Positions 1 through 8,495 of a stretch of DNA of 46,078 bases are shown here, piece by piece. Source of the DNA: Novosphingobium sp. Rr 2-17 (lineage in GTDB: Bacteria > Pseudomonadota > Alphaproteobacteria > Sphingomonadales > Sphingomonadaceae); assembly GCF_000272475.1 (NCBI RefSeq), contig NZ_AKFJ01000088.1, positions 1 to 46,078 of the forward strand, in the 5' to 3' direction. The notes under the pieces are model-generated. The model saw only the letters and a program-made list of their open reading frames with translations, made no database searches and was not told where the DNA came from. Numbering within the stretch: position 1 is the stretch's first letter; every line of letters starts with the position of its first letter. Position numbers and translations under genes: made by a program.

Positions 1-61
1 AGCGAAGCAATCCAGGGCGGCATCAAACTGCCCCGGATTGCTTCGCTGCGCTTGCAATGAT
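1..61. repeat. Partial dispersed palindromic repeat at window edge
   Basis: This is the right part of an inverted-repeat element whose left arm is cut by the window start. The motif AGCGAAGCAATCC and its complement GGATTGCTTCGCT face each other around a short centre. It matches, with several differences, the perfect copy at 13844-13919. It lies just past the stop of the minus-strand exonuclease gene, so it may also act as a 3' hairpin. Confidence 0.7.
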
Positions 62-78
62 GAATGTTGGATCGAGCG

Positions 79-852
79 CTAAGCGCGCAATTCCACCCAC
101 ACCGGCGTATGGTCGCTGGCTTTCTCCCGCCCACGATGCGCCTTGTCGACGCCGCAGGCGACCAGCCGATCGGCCAGTTCGGGTGAGAGCAAAGCATGGT
201 CGATGCGAAAGCCGTGGTCGCGCTGCCAGGCACCGGCCTGGTAGTCCCAGAACGTCCACACCCCGCCTTGCGGATTGTGAGTGGCGATCGCGTCGGTCCA
301 GCCATCACCGAGCAAGCGATAGTACGCCGCACGCGATTCCGGCTGCATCAGTGCATCCGCCGCCATCGCCGCGGGCGCCCACACGTCGCGGTCTGTCGGG
401 ATCACGTTGTAGTCCCCGGTGACGATCGCCGGCACTTCCTCGGCGCGGATCTGCTCCATGCGGCGGCGCAGGCGTTCCATCCAGCGCAGTTTGTAATCGA
501 ACTTGGGGCCGGGCACCGGGTTGCCGTTGGGCAGATAGATGCACACCACCCGCACCCCGAACACGTCCGCCTCCAGATAGCGCGAATGCTCGTCCTCGGG
601 CTCGCCCTCCAGGCCGCGCCGAACCTCGACCGGCATTTCGCCATCGGCCAGGATCGCGACGCCGTTAAAGCCCTTCTGGCCATGCCAGATGCCTTTGTAG
701 CCCAGCTTCTCGAACTCGGCGATCGGGAAGCCTTCGTCTTGAGACTTGATCTCCTGCAGGCACGCTACCGCCGGCCGCGTTTCCTCCAGCCATTCGAGCA
801 AGCGAGGCAGGCGCGCCTTGACGCCGTTGATGTTGTAAGTGGCGATCTTCAT
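79..852 (-). CDS. xthA: Exodeoxyribonuclease III
   Basis: Metal-dependent 3'-5' exonuclease and AP endonuclease of base excision repair, acting in the cytoplasm. The 257 residues have the full length and layout of the exonuclease/endonuclease/phosphatase fold: MKIATYNINGVKARL at the N-terminus, LQEIK carrying the metal-binding Glu, GDYNVIPTDRDV with the catalytic Asp/Asn, the WTFWDY segment, RIDHALL, and the C-terminal SDHTPVW with the catalytic Asp-His. It appears to be a single-gene unit. The ATG start is the natural family start. The symbol is by family resemblance; a divergent ExoA-type name would also be acceptable. Confidence 0.93.
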   Translation of the reverse strand: MKIATYNINGVKARLPRLLEWLEETRPAVACLQEIKSQDEGFPIAEFEKLGYKGIWHGQKGFNGVAILADGEMPVEVRRGLEGEPEDEHSRYLEADVFGVRVVCIYLPNGNPVPGPKFDYKLRWMERLRRRMEQIRAEEVPAIVTGDYNVIPTDRDVWAPAAMAADALMQPESRAAYYRLLGDGWTDAIATHNPQGGVWTFWDYQAGAWQRDHGFRIDHALLSPELADRLVACGVDKAHRGREKASDHTPVWVELRA

Positions 853-920
853 CCGCGCCTTTTCGGCGGGGGTAGGCGGTGCGTCAAGGTGGGCGCGTCA
901 GGTTTGGGATGGCAAAAGAC

Positions 921-941
921 GCAGGGGGGCTTAGCCCCCCT
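921..941. other. Short GC hairpin in the xthA/Fe-S carrier gap
   Basis: GGGGGGC-TTA-GCCCCCC forms a strong stem in the 259-bp gap between two minus-strand genes. No run of T follows on the minus strand, so a terminator role is uncertain. Nothing else coding was seen in the gap apart from the repeat at 1069-1105. Confidence 0.4.
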
Positions 942-1068
942 ACACCCCCATTACTTTTGATGTGCGCGTGTAGGGAAGTCAGCGCCCGATGGCGCGGATT
1001 GAAGGCGGCTTCGCCGCAATCATGACTGGCACGACGGCGCGTCCGTAGAGGCTACACCAAACGCCGCC

Positions 1069-1105
1069 AATTCCGGGGTCTGGGGCGATGGCCCCAGAAT
1101 CTTCT
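1069..1105. repeat. Third copy of the outer arm of the 16.9-17.2 kb repeat
   Basis: The stretch contains ATTCCGGGG-TCTGGGGCGATGGCCCC-AGAATCTT and resembles the right outer arm at 17208-17244, which has GTCTGGGGCAATGGCCC. It is itself a small dyad (TGGGGC/GCCCCA). It is an intergenic dispersed repeat, placed just after the stop of the A-type Fe-S carrier gene. Confidence 0.6.
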
Positions 1106-1111
1106 CTACCT

Positions 1112-1453
1112 TTAAACGCTAAAGCTCGACCCGCATCCGCAGCCCGAGGCCGCATTGGGGTTCTCAACCTTGAACGCCGCACCGCCCAGCGACTCGACGA
1201 AATCGACGATGCAGCCCTGGACCAGATCGAGGCTGACCGAGTCCACCAACAGTTTCACGCCATTGGTCTCTGCCACGGAGTCGTCTGCCTCGGGGCCATC
1301 GGCAAGCTCGAAGCGGTATTGGAAGCCGGAGCAACCGCCACCTTCGACGGCAAGCCGCAGGATCGCGGGTTTGCCTTGCTTCTGAGCGATCGCGGCCACC
1401 CGCGCAGCGGCGGACGAACTGAGAGTCACGGCGGTGTCTAGCGCTTGGTCCAT
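1112..1453 (-). CDS. erpA: A-type iron-sulfur cluster carrier/insertion protein (ErpA/IscA/HesB family)
   Basis: It probably carries a [2Fe-2S] or [4Fe-4S] cluster and inserts it into apoproteins. The 113 residues fit the family. The three ligand cysteines are visible: one in GGGCSGFQY and two in the C-terminal GCGCGSSF. The start was taken at the ATG at 1453 (MDQALDTAVTL). An upstream in-frame TTG at 1489 adds 12 residues with no family resemblance. There is no suf or isc operon nearby, so the gene stands alone, as erpA often does in alphaproteobacteria. The choice between ErpA, IscA and SufA cannot be made from this sequence alone. Confidence 0.88.
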   Translation of the reverse strand: MDQALDTAVTLSSSAAARVAAIAQKQGKPAILRLAVEGGGCSGFQYRFELADGPEADDSVAETNGVKLLVDSVSLDLVQGCIVDFVESLGGAAFKVENPNAASGCGCGSSFSV

Positions 1454-1534
1454 GTTTGACGATGTAGGCCCGCGCAGGTCACACCACAAGGTGCGCCGCG
1501 CGGCGCATCGGGTGTCGCAATCGGCGAAGTGCGA

Positions 1535-1960
1535 TCAGGCCATCTGGATATAGTCGCGCATGGCGGCGGCTTCGGTTTCGATCTTGTCGATCCGGTACTT
1601 CACCAGATCGCCGATCGAGACGAAGCCGATCATCCCGCCTCGGTCCACCACCGGTAAGTGGCGGATGCGGCGGCGGGTCATCAGCGAGAGCGCGGCCATC
1701 ACCGACGTGTCGGGGTCGACCGTGACGGGCGGAGTGGTCATGACGTCGCCGATCGGCATGTCCAGCACGTCGGCGCCGAATTGGCGCAGGCGGTAGATGA
1801 CATCGCGTTCGGAAAAGATGCCGGCAATCTGCCCGTGCTGGGTCACCGGCAAGGCGCCGATCCGGCGGTCGGCGAGGAGATCAGCCGCTTCGCGAACGGT
1901 GGCGGAGGCATCGCAGGTCACTACTGGCCCGCGGCCTTGAATAATACGTCCAATGGTCAT
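1535..1960 (-). CDS. Two-CBS-domain protein
   Basis: A stand-alone CBS-pair protein of 141 residues, probably a nucleotide-sensing regulatory module in the cytoplasm. CBS 1 covers roughly residues 8-65 (ADLLADRRIGALPVTQHGQIAGIFSERD) and CBS 2 roughly 75-130 (DTSVMAALSLMTRRRIRHLPVVD). No catalytic domain is fused. The ATG at 1960 is preferred over longer frames because GGGAGAG lies about 7 nt upstream. It faces away from the gene at 2162. The target protein cannot be inferred. Confidence 0.85.
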   Translation of the reverse strand: MTIGRIIQGRGPVVTCDASATVREAADLLADRRIGALPVTQHGQIAGIFSERDVIYRLRQFGADVLDMPIGDVMTTPPVTVDPDTSVMAALSLMTRRRIRHLPVVDRGGMIGFVSIGDLVKYRIDKIETEAAAMRDYIQMA

Positions 1961-2161
1961 CGTCGTACTCTCCCAAGTGGTTTCGCCCAGTGCTGTGCGG
2001 AGGCCCCTATTTTGTGGTTTGCCCCACAGGCAGAGTATCACAGGCCAAGCGGCTTCGCTACATCGTCGCAACATCAGGGCAATGCAGACCGCGCGAGCGC
2101 CCCGGCCCTTGTGAGAGGCCAGGCCTTGCGAGAGAGTGCCCTAAGGCGCACATAACGCGGA

Positions 2162-2452
2162 ATGAAACGGCGCTCGCCTCTCGATGATCCTCAAAAGGCG
2201 GTGCATGCCTGGGCGCGTTACTTGCGGATCATGCGCTGGATGATGGTGTTGACCTTGGGGCTGGTGATCACGGCGATGATCGCGTTGTACCGCTCGAATG
2301 GAACCGTCTCGATCCACTTTTACATCGCGACGGCGCTGGGCGTGGGCTTCACGATGCTGCTGGCGTCTGCGCTCATGGGGCTGGTGTTTCTGTCCAGCGG
2401 AACCGGCCATGACGAATCGGTGATTGATCCCAAGGATAAGAGCGAGGGTTAG
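2162..2452 (+). CDS. Small two-helix membrane protein, unrecognised
   Basis: The protein has 96 residues, with a basic N-terminus (MKRRSPLDDPQK), two hydrophobic helices at about 24-43 and 52-78, and a charged C-terminal tail ending KDKSEG. It resembles conserved hypothetical inner-membrane proteins of sphingomonads, but no domain is recognised. It is convergent with the ferredoxin/thioesterase pair. A perfect short hairpin (TGCCCT-GGC-AGGGCA, 2473-2487) lies in the 64-bp gap and may limit read-through. Confidence 0.7.
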   Translation: MKRRSPLDDPQKAVHAWARYLRIMRWMMVLTLGLVITAMIALYRSNGTVSIHFYIATALGVGFTMLLASALMGLVFLSSGTGHDESVIDPKDKSEG

Positions 2453-2516
2453 AGTTGGGCGGGTCGTATGACGGTGCCCTGGCAGGGCATTAGCCAAGCG
2501 ATCCCTGAACGCGCAG

Positions 2517-2906
2517 TCACCCCTCCGGCGCTTGCAGGCGGTATTGCTCTACGGGCTGGCCGCCGATCAAGTGCTGCTGGATGATCTCTTCCAGCACTTC
2601 GGGCGTGCAGGAATGATACCACACGCCGTCCGGCCAGACGACCGCGATCGGGCCGGCGACGCAGATGCGCAGGCAGTCCGCCTTGGTTCGCCCGACACCG
2701 CCGCCGGTCTGCGTCTTGGGGCCATCGAGGCCGAGCTGCTTGAGCCGCTTCTTGAGGTACTTCCATGAGGCTTCGCCCACCGCGCGGCTGCAGCATTCGC
2801 CCTTCTGCGGTTCTGCGCAAATGAAGATGTGGCGGGCGATGTCGTCGCTGCCGGTCTTGGCGAACGCCTCGCGGGCCTGGGCGATGTCCTTCGATGAGGT
2901 GGTCAT
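2517..2906 (-). CDS. Thioredoxin-like [2Fe-2S] ferredoxin domain protein
   Basis: A 129-residue electron-transfer protein of the (2Fe-2S) ferredoxin-like thioredoxin-fold family. Candidate cluster cysteines are seen in [14 protein letters not shown] and in [19 protein letters not shown] followed by WYHSC. The tail [19 protein letters not shown] is typical of the family. The ATG at 2906 overlaps the stop of the upstream thioesterase gene as ATGA, so the two are translationally coupled. A longer frame reaching 3077 lies wholly inside the thioesterase gene and is rejected as the start. The redox partner is unknown. Confidence 0.85.
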   Translation of the reverse strand: MTTSSKDIAQAREAFAKTGSDDIARHIFICAEPQKGECCSRAVGEASWKYLKKRLKQLGLDGPKTQTGGGVGRTKADCLRICVAGPIAVVWPDGVWYHSCTPEVLEEIIQQHLIGGQPVEQYRLQAPEG

Positions 2907-3334
2907 GGGCGCAGCATCCATTCGGTGGCGTTGGTTACGAAGGCGGGGGGCAGCGGGGTCGGCCCTTGCGGTCCCACTCCGACCATGACCGCGCGGGCGA
3001 ATACGGCGATGCGCCCGTGCTGGGTCACGAGCTGGATGACGGTATGGCTGGTCCGGCCCAGCGTTTCGATGGCGCAATGTACGTCCACCGCGTCGGGGTA
3101 GTGGACCTCATCGAGGTATTCGATCGCGTTGCTGGCGATCATCGACGACAGATCGTTGAGGCTGCTGCGATAGCCGCTGGCGTGATGGAAACGGACGCGG
3201 CCATCTTCTAAAAATCCCGCCATCGCGACGTTGTTGACGTGCAAATTGACGTCAAGATCGCCGAAACGCGGGGTGATGGCGCATGAGAAGGGGTAGCGCG
3301 CCGGATTGAGCAGCGCGGGATCGGGTCTGGGCAT
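2903..3334 (-). CDS. Hotdog-fold acyl-CoA thioesterase family protein
   Basis: The protein is 143 residues, the size of a 4HBT-type single-domain thioesterase. The segment [25 protein letters not shown] carries the characteristic Asp and the H-V-N-N pattern at the start of the hotdog helix. It probably hydrolyses an acyl- or aroyl-CoA thioester; the substrate is unknown. It is the first gene of a two-gene unit, and its stop overlaps the ferredoxin start by 4 bp. Confidence 0.82.
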   Translation of the reverse strand: MPRPDPALLNPARYPFSCAITPRFGDLDVNLHVNNVAMAGFLEDGRVRFHHASGYRSSLNDLSSMIASNAIEYLDEVHYPDAVDVHCAIETLGRTSHTVIQLVTQHGRIAVFARAVMVGVGPQGPTPLPPAFVTNATEWMLRP

Positions 3335-3377
3335 TACCGCGAGGTAGGGTGCGCGCAGGCCTGGGTCCAGACCTGGG

Positions 3378-3836
3378 TCAGCCCTTCTTGCCGACGATGC
3401 GGGAGATTTCGGCAGCGACGAGCCGCTCGACCATCGGCGGCAGGTTCTTGTCCAGCCATTCAGCCAGCGCCGGACGCAGCAGTTCGCGGGTCAGTTGTTC
3501 GAGCGAAGTTTCGCCTGAGCGGACGATCTGCGGGGCAACGCCAGGTTCGGACAGCATCGCCAGCGCCGCCAGCGATTCGCGCATCGAGTTGCGAGCGCCG
3601 GCATTGACCAGCGCGGGCTCGTCGGCGTCGTCGTGTTCTGGCGTTACGATCTGCGCGGATTCTTCGAGATCGAGCACGTCGTCCTCGTCAGCCGTATCGT
3701 CGAATGCTGGGACTTGCTGATCGGGCGCAGTCGTGCGCGGGCGTTCGATGCGGGCTCCGACGCGGTTGTCGCGCGCGATGACGTGTTTGATCGACTGGAG
3801 AATCTCCTCGACCGACGGCTCACCGTTCTGGCGCAT
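3378..3836 (-). CDS. popZ: PopZ-like polar organizing protein (DUF2497)
   Basis: The family forms a polar microdomain that anchors the chromosome origin and cell-cycle regulators in alphaproteobacteria. The 152 residues show the PopZ plan: an N-terminal interaction helix (PSVEEILQSIKHVIARDN, about 7-24), an acidic Asp/Glu-rich linker (about 45-75), and C-terminal amphipathic helices ending in LDKNLPPMVERLVAAEISRIVGKKG. It lies downstream of tolC on the same strand, 86 bp away, the neighbourhood seen around popZ in related genomes. The family assignment is good. Function as the true polar organiser is inferred. Confidence 0.8.
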   Translation of the reverse strand: MRQNGEPSVEEILQSIKHVIARDNRVGARIERPRTTAPDQQVPAFDDTADEDDVLDLEESAQIVTPEHDDADEPALVNAGARNSMRESLAALAMLSEPGVAPQIVRSGETSLEQLTRELLRPALAEWLDKNLPPMVERLVAAEISRIVGKKG

Positions 3837-3922
3837 TATGACGTTAACCTCGTTGGCCCTGTTTCCGCGCTGGCCCTCTTAGAACAAAGCGCGGCGCACG
3901 ATCAATTATCCCGAATCAGCGA

Positions 3923-5392
3923 TCAGGGCTCCTGCGACTTTGGAATCTCGCCGTCCTGCACCGGCGTGTCAACGGTACGCGTCGATTTCACGACTGGCGC
4001 CGGATCGTCGTCGAAGTCGAAGAACTTGCCTTTTACCCGGTCGTAATTGCCTTGCGGATCGTACAGGATGTTGCTGTCCAGGTTGAGATCGCGCCCTTCG
4101 GCCCGGCCCATCGCCGCGAGCAAGGTGAAGCCGGCGACGTAGGCATTGCGCCGCGCCTTCACCAGATCGACTTGCGCGTTCAGCAATTCCTGCTCGGCAT
4201 TGAGGATGTCGAGCACGGTGCGATTGCCCACCGAGTTTTCCGCGCGCACCCCTTCGAGGCTGAGCGAGCTGGCATCGACCGCGGTCTGCGAGCTTTCGAT
4301 CAGCTTGTTCGCCGCCATATACGAGGTGTACGCCGAGCGGACTTGCGCGATCACGCTGCGCTCGGTCTCGATTTCCTGCTCCATCGTCTGCGAGGCGGTG
4401 GCCTGCGCCTGGCGGCGTTGCGCGGCGGGCAGGCCGCCCTGGAAGATCGGGATCGAAAGCTGCACGCCCGCTTGTGCCGAAGAGCCCGATTGCGGGTAAA
4501 GCTCCGCCGAGACGCCGCCCAGCGAATTAAGGTAATTGGTGTAATTGCCCGAGCTGAACAAGCTGAGCTGGGGCAGGCGAGAGGCGCCAGCGGTGTCGAT
4601 ATCCTTGTCCGCCGCGCGGGTGCGGGCACGGGCGGCCAGGATATCGGGATTGCTGTCCAGCGCGACGCGCACGGCATCGTCGGCATTGGCGGGCAGGCCG
4701 GGCAGCGGCGGCGGCGCTTCCAGGGCTCCGGGTGCATGACCCATGAGTTGGATATACGTCTCACGCGCGGAGGCGAGGTTGGCTTGTGCCGAGAGCGCAT
4801 CGCCCTGCGCCACTGCGAGGCGCGATTGCGACTGGGCAACGTCGGTGCGGGTGAGATCGCCGATCTCGAACCGATCCTTGGAGGCTTGAAGGTTGGTTTC
4901 CAGTACCGCCACGTTCTTGCGGTTGAGGCCGACGATCGCCTCGTTCTGGATCACGTCCATGTAGGCGCCGACCACTTGCGAGAACAGCGAGCTTTCGCTG
5001 CCGCGCAAGTCTGCCTGGCCCGCCTCGACGCGGATTTTCGCGGCCTTGATCCGGTTCTTCACGCCGCCGCCGGAATAGATCGGCACGGACAGGTTGACGT
5101 CTGCGCTGAGCGAATTGTCGTACTGGGTCGACAACGGATTGGGCTTGAGCGAACGCGTATAGGTTCCCGTAGCGTTGGCGGAGGGAAGGCCTGAGGCGCG
5201 GGCGATCGGCACGTTCTCGTCCGTCGCGCGCTGCTGGGCGCGCGCGGCTTCGAGCGTGGGGTTGGTCTGGTACGCGCTGACCAGCGCTTCGCGCAGGGTA
5301 TCCGCCAGCGCGGGTGCGATGCCCCCTGCGATGCTTGCCATCAACAAGGTTGCCGTCGCGAGCAGCCTGCCCCGCTGCGCCGAACGGCTCAT
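3923..5392 (-). CDS. tolC: TolC-family outer membrane efflux/type I secretion protein
   Basis: An outer-membrane trimeric channel protein of 489 residues. It has a cleavable signal peptide (hydrophobic core about 10-28, with ALA before DTLREALVSAYQTNP) and two repeated OEP domains: the first around residues 30-230, the second starting near PPLPGLPANADDAVRVALDSNPDI. The C-terminal repeat contains GNRTVLDILNAEQELLNAQVDL, typical of TolC rather than NodT-type factors. It lacks an early lipobox, as expected for TolC. It starts only 2 bp after the pcm-like gene and is probably co-transcribed with it and popZ. Confidence 0.93.
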   Translation of the reverse strand: MSRSAQRGRLLATATLLMASIAGGIAPALADTLREALVSAYQTNPTLEAARAQQRATDENVPIARASGLPSANATGTYTRSLKPNPLSTQYDNSLSADVNLSVPIYSGGGVKNRIKAAKIRVEAGQADLRGSESSLFSQVVGAYMDVIQNEAIVGLNRKNVAVLETNLQASKDRFEIGDLTRTDVAQSQSRLAVAQGDALSAQANLASARETYIQLMGHAPGALEAPPPLPGLPANADDAVRVALDSNPDILAARARTRAADKDIDTAGASRLPQLSLFSSGNYTNYLNSLGGVSAELYPQSGSSAQAGVQLSIPIFQGGLPAAQRRQAQATASQTMEQEIETERSVIAQVRSAYTSYMAANKLIESSQTAVDASSLSLEGVRAENSVGNRTVLDILNAEQELLNAQVDLVKARRNAYVAGFTLLAAMGRAEGRDLNLDSNILYDPQGNYDRVKGKFFDFDDDPAPVVKSTRTVDTPVQDGEIPKSQEP

Positions 5393-5394
5393 AT

Positions 5395-6009
5395 TCAGAA
5401 GCTCCAGCGTTTCGGCGCTGCGAACTCCGGCAGGGTGGGGATGCCGATCTCGGCGAGAGGCAGCAGCGACACGGCGCCGGCCGCCTTGAGGCCCGTGGCA
5501 AGGCGGGTGACGCCGCGCACGACCAGGCCTGTGACCAGGCGGCCACCATCGACCAGTTGCGCGCCGAGTGCTTCGGGCAGTTCCTCAATCGCGCCGTCGA
5601 TCACGATCAGGGTATATTCGCCCGCCGCACCAAGGCTGGCCACCTCTGCCGGAGCCACCGCATCGAGCGATCCGACCATGCCGCGCAGCAGCGTTGCCAG
5701 ATATCCGGCGCCGTCACCCACCAGCAGCACTTTGTCCTGCGCGGAAGGGTTCGCTTCGGACAGCATCATGCCCTGGACTAGCGGAGCGGCGAGAAAGCGG
5801 CCTTCGCCCAGCGGGATCGCGCGGTCGATATAGGCAGCCTCGCGCATGGCGGCAGGCACGAAGTCTTCGCGGGCGACGCTGGCCATCGCGGCCAATATGC
5901 GCGGCTCGTTGACGCCGCTGGTGCGCAACTGGCTGACGATCATTGCCCGGCGTGCAGCCGCAGCGGAATCGGCGGCGACGTGGGCGTCCGATGCCTCGGT
6001 CAGGGTCAT
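5395..6009 (-). CDS. Protein-L-isoaspartate O-methyltransferase-like protein, degenerate
   Basis: Of the PCMT family (204 residues), whose members methylate isoaspartyl residues in damaged proteins. The N-terminal part is recognisable (RRAMIVSQLRTSGVNEPRILAAMASVAREDFVP, and FLAAPLVQGMMLSEA). The SAM-binding motif I is altered to VLLVGDGAGYLATLL, and the acidic motif expected after it is poorly kept. The start at 6009 is preferred because GAGGGAACT lies about 10 nt upstream; in-frame ATGs at 6027 and 6063 lack such a site. It is followed 2 bp later by tolC. It may have lost methyltransferase activity. Confidence 0.75.
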   Translation of the reverse strand: MTLTEASDAHVAADSAAAARRAMIVSQLRTSGVNEPRILAAMASVAREDFVPAAMREAAYIDRAIPLGEGRFLAAPLVQGMMLSEANPSAQDKVLLVGDGAGYLATLLRGMVGSLDAVAPAEVASLGAAGEYTLIVIDGAIEELPEALGAQLVDGGRLVTGLVVRGVTRLATGLKAAGAVSLLPLAEIGIPTLPEFAAPKRWSF

Positions 6010-6285
6010 TGTTTGCAGTTCCCTCATGATCTGCGAAAGTCGGGGGCAGGGCGTGCCGGCCACGCTTCACGGATGACGTATTTCCGAGCCTGCTTCTAGG
6101 CGAACCCACCCGCGAGGCCAAGGGCTTTGAAGTCGCCTGTCGATTGAATTCGGTGCTTTGACGATGCGCTTTCCCCAGACTATGGCGCGCTTTGGGCAAG
6201 AACCCGGGCGCCACGCGCGCGCGACGGGTAACACGATGCGTACAGGGGCGGTAACCTGCCTTGCGAACACGGGAGCGTTCAGACG

Positions 6286-7806
6286 ATGGCCGACATGGTG
6301 ACTATTCGCGAAGAGGATCTGATCGAGTCCGTCGCGGATGCTTTGCAGTATATCAGCTACTACCACCCGATGGATTACATCCGCGCGCTGGGCGATGCCT
6401 ATGAGGCGGAACAAGGCCCCGCAGCCAAGGACGCGATCGCGCAGATCCTGACCAACAGCCGCATGTGCGCCGAGGGTCACCGCCCGATCTGCCAGGACAC
6501 CGGCATCGTCAACGTGTTCATCGAATGGGGCCAGAACTGCCGCCTGGAAAGCGATCGTTCGCTGCAGGACGTGGTCGATGATGGTGTGCGCCGCGCGTAC
6601 AACCACCCAGAGAACCGCCTGCGCGCCTCGGTCCTGGCCGACCCCGCCTTCACCCGCCGCAACACCAAGGACAACACCCCGTGCGTGCTGTCGGTCAGCA
6701 TGGTGCCGGGATCGAAGATCTCCGTCGATGTCGCGGCCAAGGGTGGCGGGTCGGAGAACAAGTCCAAGTTCAAGATGATGAACCCCAGCGATTCGATCGT
6801 CGACTGGGTGGTCGAGATGCTGCCGCAGATGGGCGCCGGCTGGTGCCCGCCGGGGATGCTGGGCATCGGCATCGGCGGCACTGCCGAACATTGCGTCAAG
6901 CTGGCCAAGCAAAGCCTGATGGAGCCGATCGACATGGCCCAGCTCAAGCTGCGCGGCCCCCAGAACGATATCGAGGCGCTGCGCATCGAGATTTTCGACA
7001 AGGTCAACGCGCTGGGCATCGGCGCGCAAGGGCTGGGCGGCCTGGCCACCATCCTCGACGTCAAGATCCTCGACTGGCCGTGCCATGCCGCGGGCAAGCC
7101 GGTGGCGATGATCCCCAACTGCGCCGCCACCCGCCACGCGCACTTCACCCTCGACGGCTCCGGCCCCAGCTATCTGGAGACGCCCAAGCTGGACGAGTGG
7201 CCGCAAGTCCACTGGGCGCCCAGCGCCGAGGCCAAGAAGGTCAACCTCGACACGCTCACGTCCGAGGAAGTGCAAAGCTGGAAGCAAGGCGACCGCCTGC
7301 TGCTCAACGGCAAGATGCTGACTGGCCGCGACGCCGCGCACAAGCGCATCGCCGATATGCTGGCCAAGGGCGAGGAACTGCCGGTCGATTTCAAGGGCCG
7401 GGTGATCTACTATGTCGGCCCGGTCGATCCTGTGCGCGACGAAGTGGTCGGCCCCGCCGGCCCCACCACCGCGACCCGCATGGACTCGTTCTCCGACACC
7501 ATGCTCGACCTTGGCCTGCTCGCCAGCGTCGGCAAGTCGGAGCGCGGCCCGGCGGCGACCCAGTCGATCGCCAACCACAAATCGGCCTATCTGATGGCAG
7601 TGGGCGGCGCGGCCTATCTCGTCGCCCGTGCGATCAAACAGTCCCGCGTCGTCGGCTTCGCGGACCTGGGCATGGAAGCGATCTACGAATTCACGGTCGA
7701 AGACATGCCGGTAACGGTCGCCGTCGATTCGGACGGCAACAACGTCCACACCCTCGCCCCGCAAGTCTGGAAGGACAAGATCGCCCGCGAAAAGCTGCTC
7801 GCCTGA
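6286..7806 (+). CDS. fumA: Class I fumarate hydratase ([4Fe-4S], oxygen-sensitive type)
   Basis: Interconverts fumarate and malate in the TCA cycle, in the cytoplasm. The 506 residues span both halves of class I fumarase: the N-terminal domain with ICQDTGI (Cys69), SKFKMMNPSDS, GIGGTAEHCVKLAK (Cys203) and MIPNCAATRH (Cys279) as the likely cluster ligands, and the C-terminal beta domain with LLNGKMLTGRDAAHKR and YYVGPVDPVRDEVVGPAGPTTATRMD. A GGGAGCG sequence lies about 8 nt before the ATG. It is monocistronic, divergent from the pcm/tolC unit, and closed by a Rho-independent terminator. Confidence 0.95.
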   Translation: MADMVTIREEDLIESVADALQYISYYHPMDYIRALGDAYEAEQGPAAKDAIAQILTNSRMCAEGHRPICQDTGIVNVFIEWGQNCRLESDRSLQDVVDDGVRRAYNHPENRLRASVLADPAFTRRNTKDNTPCVLSVSMVPGSKISVDVAAKGGGSENKSKFKMMNPSDSIVDWVVEMLPQMGAGWCPPGMLGIGIGGTAEHCVKLAKQSLMEPIDMAQLKLRGPQNDIEALRIEIFDKVNALGIGAQGLGGLATILDVKILDWPCHAAGKPVAMIPNCAATRHAHFTLDGSGPSYLETPKLDEWPQVHWAPSAEAKKVNLDTLTSEEVQSWKQGDRLLLNGKMLTGRDAAHKRIADMLAKGEELPVDFKGRVIYYVGPVDPVRDEVVGPAGPTTATRMDSFSDTMLDLGLLASVGKSERGPAATQSIANHKSAYLMAVGGAAYLVARAIKQSRVVGFADLGMEAIYEFTVEDMPVTVAVDSDGNNVHTLAPQVWKDKIAREKLLA

Positions 7807-7840
7807 GCCGCTAAGGCGCGCGATCGCGTTGGAAACGAAA

Positions 7841-7873
7841 GGGCAGGGGGTTTCGGCCTCCTGCCCTTTTTGA
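7841..7873 (+). terminator. Rho-independent terminator of fumA
   Basis: AAGGGCAGG pairs with CCTGCCCTT across a ten-base loop, and is followed by a T run. It begins 35 bp after the fumA stop. Confidence 0.85.
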
Positions 7874-8045
7874 TGTCAGGCAACGGCTGCCAGCACGATG
7901 AATTAGGATGGAAGCGGGGTGCGGTTGGGCCAGTTCGTCGCCGTGCCACCCTTCACGGCAAAAAATTGCCAATGCCATTGGCTCGTGAGCAGCAAAGTGC
8001 GACCTTCGGGCCGACAACTGCAACCACGCCATTCGGATACTTCGC

Positions 8046-8447
8046 ATGACAGACATACGCCAAGCGTCCGAATCGGGAGCGCGCTTTACCGTTCGAGGGC
8101 GGTTGAAGAGTTTCGTCTTTGCTGGCCGCGGCTTGCGCTGGCTGGTGCAAGAAGAGCATAATGCCTGGGTGCATATTGCCGCCTCTATCGGTGCTATATT
8201 TGCCGGACTAATTCTAGAAATTTCTGTAGCTGATTGGCGCTGGATCGTTCTAGCAATTGCCATGGTTTGGCTGGCTGAGGCATTCAATACCGCAATAGAA
8301 GACCTTTGTAATCGGATATGCCCCGAATTTGATCCTGCGATCGGACGCATCAAAGACCTTGCGGCGTGTGGTGTGCTGGTGGCCTCAATCGCGGCGGCAG
8401 TGATCGGGATACTGACTCTGGGGCCGTACTTCGCAGATCTATTTTAA
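8046..8447 (+). CDS. dgkA: Prokaryotic-type diacylglycerol/undecaprenol kinase (DgkA family)
   Basis: A small integral membrane kinase that phosphorylates diacylglycerol or undecaprenol with ATP. Of 133 residues, it has an amphipathic N-terminus, three hydrophobic helices (about 42-60, 64-80 and 107-128) and the family signature AEAFNTAIEDLCNR (77-90) with the catalytic Glu, followed by IKDLAACGVL with the conserved Lys-Asp. Its codons are visibly less GC-rich than those of the surrounding housekeeping genes. No clear operon partner is seen; the next gene starts 48 bp downstream. Confidence 0.85.
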   Translation: MTDIRQASESGARFTVRGRLKSFVFAGRGLRWLVQEEHNAWVHIAASIGAIFAGLILEISVADWRWIVLAIAMVWLAEAFNTAIEDLCNRICPEFDPAIGRIKDLAACGVLVASIAAAVIGILTLGPYFADLF

Positions 8448-8495
8448 TGGCCGAGATTGGGTGGAAAGCGGTCGTTTCTGGTGTAGCTTTACCGT

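Noticed and set aside
6067..7764. Very long minus-strand frames opposite fumA, tolC, gltB and others
   Set aside because: These are antisense frames opposite highly conserved genes, produced by high GC codon bias; no family resemblance.
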